The notes under the pieces are model-generated. The model ran no database searches, was not told the DNA's origin, and was given only the letters and a program-made list of their open reading frames with translations. A program made the position numbers and the translations under genes. Shown one piece after another: positions 1 to 13,097 of a stretch of 64,000 nt of DNA. The stretch is from Dicaeum eximium (lineage: Eukaryota; Chordata; Aves; Passeriformes; Dicaeidae). The DNA lies in assembly GCA_013396995.1 (NCBI GenBank), contig VWZP01009941.1:1439772-1503771 (forward strand), written 5' to 3'. Every line of letters starts with the position of its first letter. Position 1 is the stretch's first letter.

Positions 1-582
1 AAAGCCTGGCCGGAGATTTTTCCCTTTGTTGTCTACTCAGCCTTGGTGAGGCCACATCTGGAGTGCTGTGTCCAGTTCTGGGCTCCTCAGTAAAAGAAAA
101 TCATGGAGCTCCTGGAGCGGGTCCAGTGGAGGGCAGCAATGATGATTAAGGGGCTGGAGCATCTCTGCTATGACAAAAGGCAGAGGGAGCTGGCATGTTC
201 AGCCTTGAGAAGAGATGGCTGAGAGAGGACTTCATCCTTGGATATAATTATCTGAAGGGAAGGTGTCAAGAGGATGGAGCCAGGTGCTTGTCTGTGGTGC
301 CAGGCAATAGGACAAGAGGCAACAGGCAGAAAGAGAGGCACAGAAGTTCCATCTCAACATGAGGAGGAATTTCTTTACTGTGTAAGTGACCACGCACTGG
401 AACAGATTTCCCTACGAGATTGTGGAGTCTCTCACTGAGGATACTCAAGAAACACCTGGACACAATCCTGTGCAATGTGCTCTAGGATGACCCTGCTTGA
501 GCAGGTAGGTTGGATGACAAGGCCCACTTTGTTCCCTTCTAACCCTCCCTGTCCTGTGATTCTCTGATTCTGCAATTCTGTG
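1..582 (+). mobile_element. CR1 LINE, 3' part, cut by window edge
   Basis: Non-LTR retrotransposon remnant. Positions 43-90 translate to LVRPHLECCVQFWAPQ, the conserved stretch near the C-terminus of CR1 ORF2. Further on, the typical CR1 order continues (SLE-type stretch near 200, 'hwnrlP'-type region near 400) but with stops and frame changes, so it is a dead copy. The 3' end is marked by imperfect ATTCTRTG-like octamers at about 553-582. Its 5' part lies outside the window or was never present; most CR1 copies are 5'-truncated. It has no likely present function. Confidence 0.93.
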
Positions 583-3500
583 TCCGTATATAGCAGAACC
601 AGGGCACAGACACTGCCCCTTTGAAGTGACCCCAGCTAGTCTGTGTCTGCTTCTCTTCTGTGGGATCTGTTCAAGCTACAGAGTCACTTCATCCTATTAT
701 AATGTTAATTAGGGATAATTTAATCCCAGTGTAGAAGTAGGAAAAACACCAGTAAAACTGTCATCCCAGCCTAGCAGTTGAAGATAAAACAAGACAAAAA
801 AAAATGAAAGGGGAAGTTGAATAATATATTCAAATATAACTTAGTTTCACACTTTTAAATGAAAGCAATTTGCCAATAATTACGGTAGGTTTTTATTCCT
901 GACAATTTTAAATGGTGATTGAATGCTTTGTTTATGCTGTCTAGTTTAAATAGGAGTTACTTGAAGTAATTCCTGTGCCTTTTGTTAGATAGGCAACCAG
1001 ACAAAGTAGGTCCTTTCCAGTATATCTCTCTTTAGCCTATTTCTCTTCCTGAAAGGAGGAGTGTCCTTGAATCGGCAAGAGCTTCTAGTGGAGAAAATGC
1101 TATAGAGGGACAAAGACATTTGAGGTAACTTACTCTGTCAATCACAGGCTAATAGAAATTGTTCCCATCTGTTACTGTAACAAAGATGAACTACGTGCTC
1201 ATCTACAGAGGCTGAATAGAAAGGCAAGAGCTGCTCCTCCTGCAGGAAGGTTGATCACCACAGTTTTGATTTACTCTGAAAATTGTGCTTTATCACTAGA
1301 GTTGAATTATTAAGCTTCACCTATAGGCAGGATTTACGAGTTTTGCATCTGGCAGTATTGCATGGCTTCCAGGCAAAATCTGGTTCTTAACGTGCATACT
1401 TAAAAGTTACATCATACATCTCTGAGAAGATTTATATCCCAAATTATGAGAAAGATGAAGAGAAAAAAGAAAAGCTTTTCACTGCCTATGTTTCCAGACT
1501 GTCCTTACCCATAAAAAGATTCACAAGATCAAATTAGCTCTATGAACTAGTTAGCATTTCAGAAATCTGTCATTAAAAAAAAAAAACAAACCAAACTATT
1601 GCTTTCTACATTATATAAAAACCTCAATTCAGCTGCATAGAGAAGGAAAATTCAATTCCTCAATGAAAGGATTTCCCACCCCTCTCTCCACCCCAACTTG
1701 GAATAAAACATAAATATTTTATATCTCTGTAGGAAAAGACTTTTACCTCCAGTACCCAAAAACCTAGCAGATCTCATCACAATAGTCACATTCTTGAAGC
1801 CCATGTTCTGGAGTAGACCCTTGGACAGTACAGCATAAATTCACAAGAGACTTTGAAACCATGTAGGACTTAATATAAAGTTCTGTGAAACTGAACACAT
1901 CTGATTTCTTGAATTGATAAATGGCAAAAATAAAAATGGCGCTTGCTCCTTTAAAAGACAAAAGACAACTACAAAGTTTGTTGAAGTCAACAGAAAGACT
2001 TGAAAATATTGTCTATAAATGTCTGTAGTATGTGGCTTTAGTATTTGTAAATTCCTGCTGTGGGTTTTGTCTTTAACCATATCCAGCAGGCAAAATATTA
2101 ACACTGAAATAAATGAGATAAAAATGTTCTTGTGTAATTTCCATTCAAATTACATGGAAATCTGATTGCCCCTAGAATATGCATCTGCTGAGAAAAAAAC
2201 ACCCTCATATTTATGGTTTTTAAGACTGCAAGTCCAACAAATCACAGAGTGATTCTTTATAAAACTATCTTCAACTGAAAAGCTTTGATAATTTATTAGG
2301 CAAACCATTTACTTGATTTTTTTTCCACATATGTCAAGAGAATAAAATAATTTTTTTAATCTGTGCTGATACCTTAGGTACAGCAACTACAGCACACAGA
2401 CTCAGTGGCTTTGTTCACCTTGGAATTCCTGTTGAACAGTCCTTTGCTGAGAAAATTTAACACCTATTTTTTCTTCACTATTTTTTGTAATATGACAGTA
2501 TGGGGCTTGGATTTGGTGGGGGTGAAGAGGCTTGTTGTAAGGTGGTTATTTTTTTTTTCTCTCTTTCCCCCTGCTTCCATGGAGATTAGAAATTCTATCC
2601 AGCACTAAATCACTGTACAGGAGTTGAACCTTACAGTAGTGAATAAATAATAAAAAATTGCACACGAAGGTAGTAAAAAGTAGTTTCACTATTTTGTGAA
2701 GCTTCCTGCTACACTAGGTGCATAAGTAAATATAATTTTGGTGTCCTTATCTCCATATTACACACAAGTTGAGGGTTTGTCAATATTCTTCTAGGCTCTT
2801 TTGAACATTTATCAGTCAGCATTGGCAGCTGTGACAGGATGACTGCTCACTGAATACCAAATGCAGCAACACAAAGCTCTTATTCTTCAGCAAGTTATTA
2901 CTTTGAAATGATTATTTTTAAGATAAGTTTTCTACAAGTACTTATGTCAGACTTTCCACCATCTCTGAGTTATAGGAGGATGTCAAATACTTTGATGCAA
3001 ATTGTATCTGTAAGCAGTACATGTAATAGGAATCTTTCTGCCTAAGTGGATTTTTGTATTGAAAAGGAATTTTATTATTCCCTAACATATCAAGGTTCTA
3101 TATAAGCTACTGTTTATACTAATGCTTATAATTAATAAGCTTTAAATATTTTGGATGGTAGCTCATGCAGAATGTAATGGTATCCTTGGATTAACATACA
3201 GGTTTTTACATATTTATAAAAAAATACAATTTTGCTTTTATTAAACAGAAAACCTGCACCACATTGAATGCATAGAATGTCAAGGTTAGAGGTGAATAAT
3301 TTCTCCGGAACATGGAAGTGCTTACTTCCAATAACTTAGGAGCTGAATGAGGGTGCAGTGGGAAGAAAAATGCTTACCCTAAAGAATTACAGATGTGCAT
3401 TTGGAATAGAGCAGTTTCCATACCATTATACATTTTTGCATCTGAAGAGGTCTTTGTTTCTGTGCATTCTCCACTGCTGAGAGGTTGAATGAAAATAACT

Positions 3501-6500
3501 CAAGAGCTAGAGATAAACCGTGTTTCCCTTAAAGAAAACCCTGATCACATTAAGTTTTTCTAATCATCCCCCAGCAAATGAAATGTAATTATGACATTTA
3601 TGCAATGCAGAAATTATCTAGTGGTTACAAAAATTTGACTGTTTTTGTTGATTACAAGATACACTTTTATAGCATATCTTGAAGATGCAATTCCATCAAC
3701 CAGATGAAAAAAAATTAATTAACTAATTGATTACATTAATTTGGGAAGATGCTGGAAATGTTTTTTTATATGATTTAATTTCCATTTGTTCTTGAAATAA
3801 TGTATTCTAATGTAATAACTAAGAAAATGCAGTTCATTTTCTCTTACAAAAAGAATCTGTTTATATAATAAAGAAAATGTGGTTTCAGAGTCTGAGAAAA
3901 GAAATTGCCAAAGGTTTCTAGGGAGTGGCAAAAACCTACCTTTTAACAGCTATTGAAACAGTACATTATATAAAATGTTCTATATATCTAATGGCATTCT
4001 TCTAGGTGTACCTTGCATAATATTTATCTAATTTAAAAAATTATAGTGATAATATTTTTTACCAGTTAGTATTTCAGAACTTTTTCTGTTGTCTTATCCA
4101 TCAGTATTGTTTTTCTGCATTCTTTTGTCTCATTACTATTTTATTTGGTTACACTTAGTATTGTTGCTGCTTTTTAGCTGAGTAAATGCTACCCTTATAT
4201 TAATTTTTTTGTGAGTGTTTATGAGGCTGGAACTCAAATGAATACAGAAAGAAAGAAAACACAAAGGGATGTATATACCTTTAAATAAAATTCACTAATA
4301 ATGTGAATAAATACCTCTGCAAGTCACATTTACTCTATTCTTAATTACACCTTGAAATCTGCATGCTTAAGTCTGTAGCTTCACTTAATTAGGCTTTTTC
4401 CTTTTAATTCAGCTTGTATTTTACTGGTTGTTTCCAGATCTCTATTGTTAAAATGGCAGAAGTTTAATTATTTCTTGATTTGCATGTAAAAACAGCATCA
4501 TTAATGATATTACAAAACGGAAAACATTCTCACTCTTTAAAGTAACACAGGTTTTGTAGCCCAATCTCTAAAAAGGTAATTGTGCATCTGCTTTGTTTTA
4601 TGCTGCTTAGAATCTTTGTGCTTCCTAACTGATGTGCCACAGCACACACTAGCAATTAAGAGGAAAACTGGGGCTGATGGTAACCATTGATTTTGGAGTT
4701 AAAACAATTAATTCCTCCAGCTGTCAGCTGAGTGTTCATATCATTTGTTGTTGTAGTAGTTATTCAGGAACCAGTTGAGTCATTTATGCAAATACCTGTC
4801 TATCTCCAAGAGTCCACAGGACCTTTGAATGGGTAATGAAATGTGGTAAACGTCTCATTTGAAATGGATCATTCATTTTCCCACTGAGTCTTTTTATCAT
4901 CGCAGGGCACAGGAGCCATTGTCACGGAGTAGCACTTTTGTTAGATAAGCAGACATTAGAACTGCACACAGACCTAACCTAAGCCAGCACAGTCCAAATG
5001 TAAGATGGAGGGGTGCCTGCAGACCTGGGAGAGCAAAGAGAACATAAAGCTTACTAGGAAATTCCATTGATGTATCATCAGGAGTGTTATTTTCAAGCTT
5101 TTTATTAGAATTTGCATTGAGGGAAAGAATTTTGAAGGAGGTAAAGGGTTCAGTTCTTCTAGTTCTCAAGAGATGGTCTCCTAACTGTGAGAAATAGTGT
5201 CTGTAAGTATTTGAAATTTAATACATGAGCAATAGAGGCAGGCATAAGCAGAAGTGGGAGCCAGTAATGAGTGTAAGGTGACAATAAGTAGGAAGGGACA
5301 CAGGTGTGAAAGGCTTTGAAAGTGAGGAAAGGATCTTATGCTTGATTTGTTGGAAAGGGACAAGCAATAAAAAGAGTGGGTGGTATTGAAAGTTAGAAAG
5401 TGTATTTCAGAGTAGCATTAAGAGAGGATGGATCTGTACTTATCATCAGACAACTGAGGTGGCAAAAGCATGAATATTAGCTGCATCTGAGTTTCCAAGT
5501 CCTTAAGGACACCTGACTCTTAAGGAAACAAGGGATATATAAATTATATCTCCTGCAAGGCAGTGAAGGGAGGCTTGGGTAAAAATACCTCTTGGAGGTA
5601 GGAGTGAAGGTTTATTGGGTTTTTTTCTGGTTCTTATTTAGTTTATTTCAACTGATCCAGAGCAATTTCATTTGGGTCAGTTCTGCAACAAAGAGGCTCA
5701 GTTTGAAGTTTTCTTTACACAAAGTTGTTCTCAGGAGCCAAATGACATTGGTGTCAAAATGATTTTAATGGACAAGGTCATTAAATTAAATAAATTTTGA
5801 TTAAATAGAAAGTACATTTTCACCAGGAAATAATTCCAATGAAAAATCTTTAACTATCTTAAAGTGAATATTTTGTAAGCAATCAAATATCTGGCAGGGA
5901 TTATGCAAAAAAATACTTTTGAATGATGGTATCATCATGCATCACTTTGCATGCAAACAAGATTTGGTCATGAATAAATTGATAATCAAAAAGAGACTAC
6001 ATATGCATATTGTTAGTAATGACTAATCCATCAATATTTAAGAAAATATTCCTGAATCTAATTTTTTTTCTTTTTGTTTCTGAGTACTGCGCAAACTGTC
6101 AAACAATTACATTTTGTAAAATTGTAAATTTGTATCTGGATGTCCTTACCAGTTTTTTTCTTCATCACAACTACTTTTCTTTTTCCTTCCCAATTTATTA
6201 TAAGAAATTAGGTATAGCAAGTGCTGTAACCTAGCCTACAAAGAGTAAATATACAAAAATTATGCTGTAGGTAAAATATCTCTGAATTATTTCTGCCTTT
6301 GTACACTATCAAGAACCACAGTTAGTGACAGTATTTGTATACATTCTTTTAAGTGACCTCAGGTTATTTAAGGAAATTATGCAATAGTAATAAATATGGA
6401 TTTATGCATTCTTTAGATTACATTGATAAAGCAAGAAAGAACCTGAAGGAACTGGTAATCCTCTTCCTCTTCACTGAAGCTTTGAATCACAAAGTTTAGT

Positions 6501-6612
6501 TGGTCACTAGACCTTGCTACTGAAGCATTGGTAATGACCACCTTTACAGTCCTAATCTGTGATGGACAGTACTTGGAAATATTTCTCATTCTGGGGTTTA
6601 CCTTCCATTGAA
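583..6612. other. AT-rich DNA without recognisable genes
   Basis: About 6 kb of AT-rich sequence. All open frames are short (under about 95 codons), do not resemble known families and lack coherent splice contexts. Poly-A and poly-T runs occur near 1574 and 2548. I see no recognisable transposable element, though old unrecognisable ones are likely. The segment near 4590-4750 has TAATTA-type words and could be conserved non-coding DNA, but that cannot be judged from one sequence. Confidence 0.6.
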
Positions 6613-7745
6613 ACATAGAATCATTTAGGCTGGAAAAGACCCTTAAGATCAAGTCCAACCATTAACCCAGTGCTACCAAGTCCACCACTAAACCATTTCC
6701 CAAAGCACCATATCTATATGTCTGAAATACCTTCAGAGGTGGTGACCACTTCCCTCGACCACTTCCCTGGGCAGGGCAGCCTGTTCTGATGCTTGACAGC
6801 CCTCTCAGAGAAGACTTTGTTTTCGTAGTATCAATCCTAAACCTCCTCTGGCACAACTTGAGGTTGTTTCCTCTTACCATTTGTTGTCTGGGAAAAGAAA
6901 ACCATATCATCTCTACAACTTCCTTTACAATTCCAGATAGTTGTAAAGAGCAATAAAGTTTCCCCAGGCCTCTGTTTCTCCAGACTAAACACCTTCAGCT
7001 TCCTCAGGTGCTCCTTGTAGGACTTGTATTCCTTCACCAGCTTTGTTGCACTTCTCTCGATGTGCTCCAGCACCTCAATGTCCTTCTTGTAAGGGGCCCA
7101 AAACTGAACAGAGGATTCAAGGTGCAGCCTCATTTGTGCTGGGTACAGAGGATAATCATTTCCCTGATTCTGCTGGCCACAGTATTAACGATACAGGCCA
7201 GGAGGCCATTGGCCATGTGGGCACACTGTTGGCTCATGTTCAGACAGATGCTGACCAGCATCTCCAGACCCTTTTCCACCAGGCAGCTTTCCAGACACTG
7301 CCCCAAGCCTGTAACACTGCATGGGTTTATTGTGACCCAGGGCCAGGACCAGGACCCAGAAATTCACCTTGGCCTTGGCCCATCCATTCATCCTCTCCAG
7401 ATCTCTCTTCAGAGTCTTCCTGCCTCCAGCAGATCAACATTCCCACCCAGCATGGTGTTGTCTGTGAACTGACCAAGGTGCATTAACTCTCCACATTATT
7501 GATAAAGTTATTAAAAAGAACTGGCCCTATACTGAGCCCCAGGGCACAGCACTTGTGCACAGACTGAATTCCATTTACCATAACTTTTTGGATGTGGACA
7601 TTCAGACTGTTTGTTATCCAGAAAAGAGCACACCCATCCAAGTTATGAGTAGCCATTTTCTCCACAAGAATGCTGTGGGAACCAGTGTCAAAGGCTTCAC
7701 TAAAGTCTAGGTGATATCCACAACCTTTTTCACTTATATCAAACA
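6613..7745 (-). mobile_element. CR1 LINE with partial reverse transcriptase and 3' end
   Basis: A 1.1-kb CR1 copy on the minus strand; its 3' end is at 6613 (ATAGAATCATTTAGGCTGG in reverse of element sense). Reading leftward from 7745 the minus strand gives RT motif A as DFSEAFDT (7684-7707), then VLFNNFINN. The motif C site follows at 7457-7468, read as FTDN where active CR1 elements have FADD. Next come MNGWAKAK and HNKPMQCYRLGA, then FWAPYKKDIEVLEH and FSLEKQRPGETLL, and finally NLKLCQRRFRIDTTK. At least two frame changes and several stops separate these blocks. The copy is 5'-truncated inside the RT domain and certainly inactive. Plus-strand open frames at 7008-7486 are antisense shadows of it. 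Confidence 0.95.
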
Positions 7746-8890
7746 ACCTTCATGATGCACCATTACAACTTCTGTATCGTTTACTTGACTGCCATATTCA
7801 CTAGGAATTAAAAAAAAATTTTTTTGCAATATTTACACTATTTTCCATATACTTACTTCCTTCTTATGTAGTTTCCATTATTCAGACAGCCTGTTTTTCT
7901 CTTTTTTGAGAAGCATTTTTCAAGTATGGTTGGTGTCATGTTCTTTATCTTTGGATGTCTCTGGCTATGGTGGAACTGTTGTGCTACAGCAAGTGATAGA
8001 TTTCACAAAACATTTTTTCTACATTTTCTTTGGAACTATTTTTTCATGGGGATGATTTGAAGTATAAATGTCATTTCAACTGTTAGATGTATTTTTAGAT
8101 TTTTCGATTCAGAACTTGCATGTACCAAAGAGAAAAATATATCATGCCAGCACAGTACCACTGATCAATCAATTAATGTAAAAGATCCTGTTTTGCCCCT
8201 TCCATACCCAACTTGTTTTTTAAAACATGCTCTAGGAGACTCAGATCTGAAGCAGGTGGTACAAGTATAGGTTAGTGGGTTACAGCCTTTAATTACCTGT
8301 GATATCCTGGAGGACTAATGGCAATCTACCACACAGATGCCTGCAGAGATCATTACTTCCCCTTTTCAAAGACTAATTATCTCTAGCATGATGAACTATG
8401 TCATCTAGGATATAGAAATTATTACTTCAGTTTAAAAATCAAAGTCAGGAAACAAGGTTCTGCTTTTTTTTACTCAGTCCTAGTTTTGTTATGTTTCTCT
8501 GTGATTGATGATTTTGCATACGATTGTATTAATATATGTGAAAATATTAACTGGAATATGTTCATGAAGTGCTTTCACTGGGGCCTCTTCATCTCAATTA
8601 CATGAGACACTGGTGCATGGGATCTTTCATATTAGTGGGTGCTAAATGAACTAGGTGAAGCCTTAGGCTACACAGTCCCACAGAATTAACTAATGTGACT
8701 GTATCCTAAAGCAATGCTTGCCCTGCTACATCTTATGACTAAATTGTCTCATGAATATTCAAAATGTGGTTAAATTGTGGAGAATGCAAAATTATTTACA
8801 ATTCAAATACCATCACCCAAATGCATATTAAAATTAATGACTTTTGGATAAATGCTAATGAATGGGAAATAATTCTGCTTAAAAATATTC

Positions 8891-8911
8891 ATACATCAAT
8901 AATTGATGTAT
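8891..8911. repeat. Inverted repeat, 9-bp arms, 3-nt loop
   Basis: ATACATCAA (8891-8899) and TTGATGTAT (8903-8911) are exact reverse complements around TAA. In AT-rich DNA this may be chance. No function is implied. Confidence 0.8.
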
Positions 8912-10031
8912 TTTTCTTTTGAAACTAAGTAGCTTCATTTCCAGTTAGAATAGAAACAATAACACACTAGTTATTTGTACTAAATGGTCTTTTATCAGAA
9001 CTTATATTTATGCCTACATATTGCTTTTCTGTTTCTCAACATGGCCTCAGTCAGAATTATTTTATGCATAATTATTTTTTGCACATACAGATCAATACCT
9101 TGGCACAAACACAATACACAACTAGACTGGGCATGTTAACTGCCAAGAATTCATAATATAGGTATTGACCAAAAAGGGAAAAATAGACAGGTTTCAGTAT
9201 ATTTGTGTGTGTATACTCCTTGGGGGGATGGATGAAGTTCTGAATGATGGAAAAAAAAATCCATGAAATCAGGAAATTTCTGAAGTTATCACCCTAAAAT
9301 GCACACTTACACTCAACACTGGAATGGCACAAGACAACATCTACCATATGTGATTCTGCTTTTCACGTGTCAGTTTCTTTACATGTGGTTTTTTGATAAC
9401 TAAGACAAATCACTGGCTACCAGTGTGCAAAATGGTTAATTGCTATAGCTCAGGTTGGAAAATTTAACATGCAATATGGCTCAGTAGAAAATATCCTAAG
9501 TAGGAAAGGGATGACTGAAAAAGTCAATCTAGTCACACAGACATGTTCGTAAATAACATAGAATCACTGAGAAGCATGAAGAGAATTCCATTTTTGCAAA
9601 TATACCATATTCTACTTTTTAAATTCCCAGTTAAGAACTGATTAAACATACTTCTTGAATCATTTAGGTGCACAAATGCAAGAACAGGAACTAAATGAAA
9701 TAAGAATATCCTCCATTTTGCTTTTCATTAAAACTGAACTTTAATCTCAGCTTTAGGGAACAGAAGGAAAAAAAGGTCAGATTTTAGTAGGTAATGTAAT
9801 CTGCAAAATCTCATTACTTCATGATGGTTTGGGCAGACTTTTAGAGGGACCAGATACAGTGGAGTCATTTCCAATTTCAGATGGAAATCCACCTGGTTCC
9901 TAGGAGCACTGGCTGCTAGAGGAAGGCAGCTCACGTGCAACCATCTTGCTGATACAATTGCATGGAATGAGGCACCTGGGAACAAACTGCAAATTTCTGT
10001 TCCGCCTACACCAAATTGTTCAGCAATCTCC

Positions 10032-10056
10032 TTTTTCTTTTTTTTTTTTTTTTTTT
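10032..10056. repeat. Poly-T run
   Basis: T5 C T19, a homopolymer tract. No recognisable retroposed body ends in it on the minus strand, so it is annotated only as low complexity. Confidence 0.9.
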
Positions 10057-10278
10057 AAATCCCATATCTGTATTGCCTTATCCTGCACTGGCATCTGTGG
10101 TTATGGATTTTAGCAGACTCTTCCTTACTATGCATATCAATTCTGTTCCTGGCTATACAAGAAAAAAACTATGTGTTTTTCCATCATCTTAGTGAAAAAT
10201 TATAAAGTAACACCTTCAGCAGCAGCACTGACTCTATTTCACCAAAAGTGAATTTCCTCACGGCACCAGAAAGCAAAT

Positions 10279-10315
10279 GACACTTTACAGCAATTTCCAA
10301 TTATTGTAAAGTGTT
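10279..10315. repeat. Long imperfect hairpin (inverted repeat)
   Basis: ACACTTTACA (10280-10289) is the exact reverse complement of TGTAAAGTGT (10305-10314). Inside, GC faces AT (one G-U pair, one mismatch), then AATT pairs with AATT around a TCC loop. This gives a roughly 16-bp stem with a single mismatch, with a further G-U pair possible at 10279/10315. It is too short for a standard animal pre-miRNA. It could be a MITE-like relic, a protein-binding palindrome or chance. Confidence 0.8.
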
Positions 10316-13097
10316 CCTCTCCCTCATAGATTTTTGATATTCATGCTGTAGCTCTGGTTATAGGAGTCAAATACTGTTGCAGCCTAAAAAAATCTCTCTT
10401 GGTGATTTTAATCTGAGACTGTTGAAGCAAAGACCATTTATACAACGAGAGTGACTAGAAACACATTTTCTACCAAATATGTTTCCTAACATGAAATTAT
10501 TTCTGATTTAAGTTTTGTTAGTTAAATGAAGAAAAACCAAAAAACAGTGAAGAGAAAATAGTGGAGAAATAATAGTTTATGAGACCACTATATTCCATCT
10601 CACAATTTTTTCTTCTGCTGGATACACCAGAGTGGTCTTCAACTGTGATTAAACATAAGACTTAGAGTCAACACACTGGCACAAAAACTGCTTGAAATTA
10701 AATGTAAAGAATTACCAATTCATATTCTGCCATGATATTTTTGTAGTCTATTCACATTGTCCAGTGGAAAAGGAATATTGGCACACTTGGATTGTGAGGT
10801 ATTCCTTCTAACATGTGTTAACCAATATCTAAGACTGAACTCCTGATGCATGTTTCATAAAGCCAAGATCAATGGATTTGTGATAATCTGAAAGCCAAAG
10901 AATCCAAAGAATCTCTTAATCCTATAAATCACTTTCAAGCTCACTAACAAATGAGGCCCAGTGGTAGATATATTCCACACTTTAACTTCAGAGGGTCTGA
11001 GAGAAGTACACCAAAAAATAAAAACAATTCCTCCAAACCAACCTCCGCAATTCCCTTGCAAAAAACCACCAAAAATAAAAGGCAAAAAATCCACAATAAA
11101 TAAACAAAAATTATTGAAACTATACTGTGGGGGAAAAAACCCAAACAACCTACATAAGAAAACAAAACCAAAACAAAAATAACAAAGTTACAGTTTCCAA
11201 ATAAGTACCTTTTCTTTTGTTTCTTATTAAAACTTAAGTACTTGAAGTCACTTAAAATGAACAGCATTTGTGCAGTTCAATTATTTTGAGAAGTGAAAAT
11301 AAAAATACACTCTCTATACAGAAAATATAGATATTTACAGTATATAGAATTCTATACACTAATTTTCAATTCCCTTTTGAATGTGTTTGTGGAGTGCTGT
11401 AGAATTTTGAGCATGAATAAGGCAAGGCAACATTCAAATCCAAAGAATTCTGTCCATATTAAAATTAAAGTAGTAAAAAATATTCTGCTTATGACCTTGA
11501 CAATCCTTTCTTGAGTATGTTTGGCTTTCCAATATTTCAAAAAAAATTTACTTGATAAAAATATTTTAAAGAAAATAAATTAAAGCAAAGCAGTTAAATG
11601 ATTTATTTCAAGGCAGAAAGGAACTCTCCCACCTCAATTTTTTACCGAAAGGAAAGGTGTCTGATTAAATTTTGTATTTCATGCCCCAGAAAGGATGCTT
11701 TCAGTAATCCAAATCTTTGATCAGCTAGAAACTGACTAGAGACTGTGCAGTCCTTGGAGATAAAAATAAATGAAATGTCTCCAAACAGCTGAAAACCAAC
11801 TTACTCACTTAGGGGAGTGATAAACCAGGTTTTGAATTTGATTTTATTATAAAATTACTCTAGGAATCTTTAGAAAAAAATTACAGGACATAGAGAAACC
11901 TCATGCACTCAGTAGGTCATATCAAAAAGTAGCAGGCACAACAGATTGTGAGGCTGAATGATTATGTTACTCAGAAAATGTGCTGTAGTCAGACTTCTAC
12001 GATATAATAAACTGATACGTAAGTGGTTACTTTTTAAAGGTAATTTCTCTGATCTGAAGTCAGTTTTATATACAAAATGTGAACTGTGGGTATTGTGCTC
12101 CTGTTGTTAGGTTTCTGCTGGCAGTTCATGTCTCTATTTTGTTATTTTTAGAGTGGAAGTAGGTTCAATTTAATATTAAATGAATTTAAAGTTGTTCCAT
12201 CAGTGTGTGAGAGTGTGACTCAGGACACCACGGAGAATAAATAAGGGAGTGAAATAAGGAGGCATTTTGGCTATTTTTTATAGTGTAATGTGGATGCAAT
12301 TGAATGAAGACTCAGATTCTTATGGTGTTTGTTTTGGTTTGGTATCTTCTTTTTTCCTTTTCTTGATAGTTCTAATCTAACACAGTGTGTGTTCTCTCAA
12401 AACACTGGAACAAAAAAGAATGTGGAAATTGTGCCTTTACACCTTTCAACAGCATTTTGTCAAAATGTTGTGTTAGGTAATAATGTGTGTAGCAGTAAAA
12501 TCTGAAGGCACCAAGGAAATTGCAGTGACAATATTGGTTAAGAGTTAAACCCAGTATTGCTCATTTAGCCATCATTATACTACTCTGAAATTAGCAGAAA
12601 ACAGTAAAACTGAATGCATTATTGAGAGGCTGTTCTTGGCCTCCTGACCTTGTAAATAACATTCAGGGTTCTGGATGCAACAGCAGTTTTGGCTGGGTTA
12701 GACTGGAAATCAGCTTTTGCTATGTCCTGCTCTTGGTTTCAGAAATGTGTCCAGAAAATTTAGGTTCTTGCATTAAGGTGAACAACTTGATAGAACTTTT
12801 GGAATACCCAAGGTAGTTGCTTGCTTGTCCCATTTAAAATTTTACTCCTAGCATTCATTCATTTTCATTCCAGGGTAAATGTTCAATGCTCTGAATTACT
12901 TTTTCTGTGTTTATCATCAAAACTCCAAGGACAAAAGGATGCAGGGGAGTGTTCAGGAATACAAAACAGTGGGAATCAACATGAAGACATAGCTCTATGT
13001 CTGACCTAACAAACCCCCACTGATGCCTTAAGTTTTAGCTTTCATATTTTTTAGATTCTGTACTGCCTTAGTGTGTAACTCTGAACTTCATATAAAG
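10316..13097. other. AT-rich DNA, no gene seen
   Basis: No supported gene or repeat family. Positions 11017-11180 are a strongly A/C-rich low-complexity stretch, which explains the opposing open frames there (10855-11267). TATA-like words are common and uninformative in this base composition. Confidence 0.55.
11017..11180. repeat. A-rich / CAAA-like low-complexity stretch
   Basis: Runs of AAAA and CAAA-type words with very few G residues on the plus strand. Both strands stay open by composition, so the open frames here are not evidence of coding. Confidence 0.7.

Larger units (their letters stand above)
7746..10278. other. AT-rich DNA, no gene seen
   Basis: About 2.5 kb with no supported coding sequence. 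An A9T7 tract at about 7809-7825 would be intrinsically bent DNA. A short inverted repeat lies at 8891-8911 and a T-run at 10032-10056. No transposable element is recognisable. Confidence 0.55.

Noticed and set aside
7008..7486. Two overlapping plus-strand open frames
   Set aside because: They are antisense to the CR1 reverse-transcriptase remnant on the minus strand.
12622..13009. Adjacent short plus-strand frames suggesting a small gene
   Set aside because: Different frames, no shared motif, no splice sites of quality; chance.
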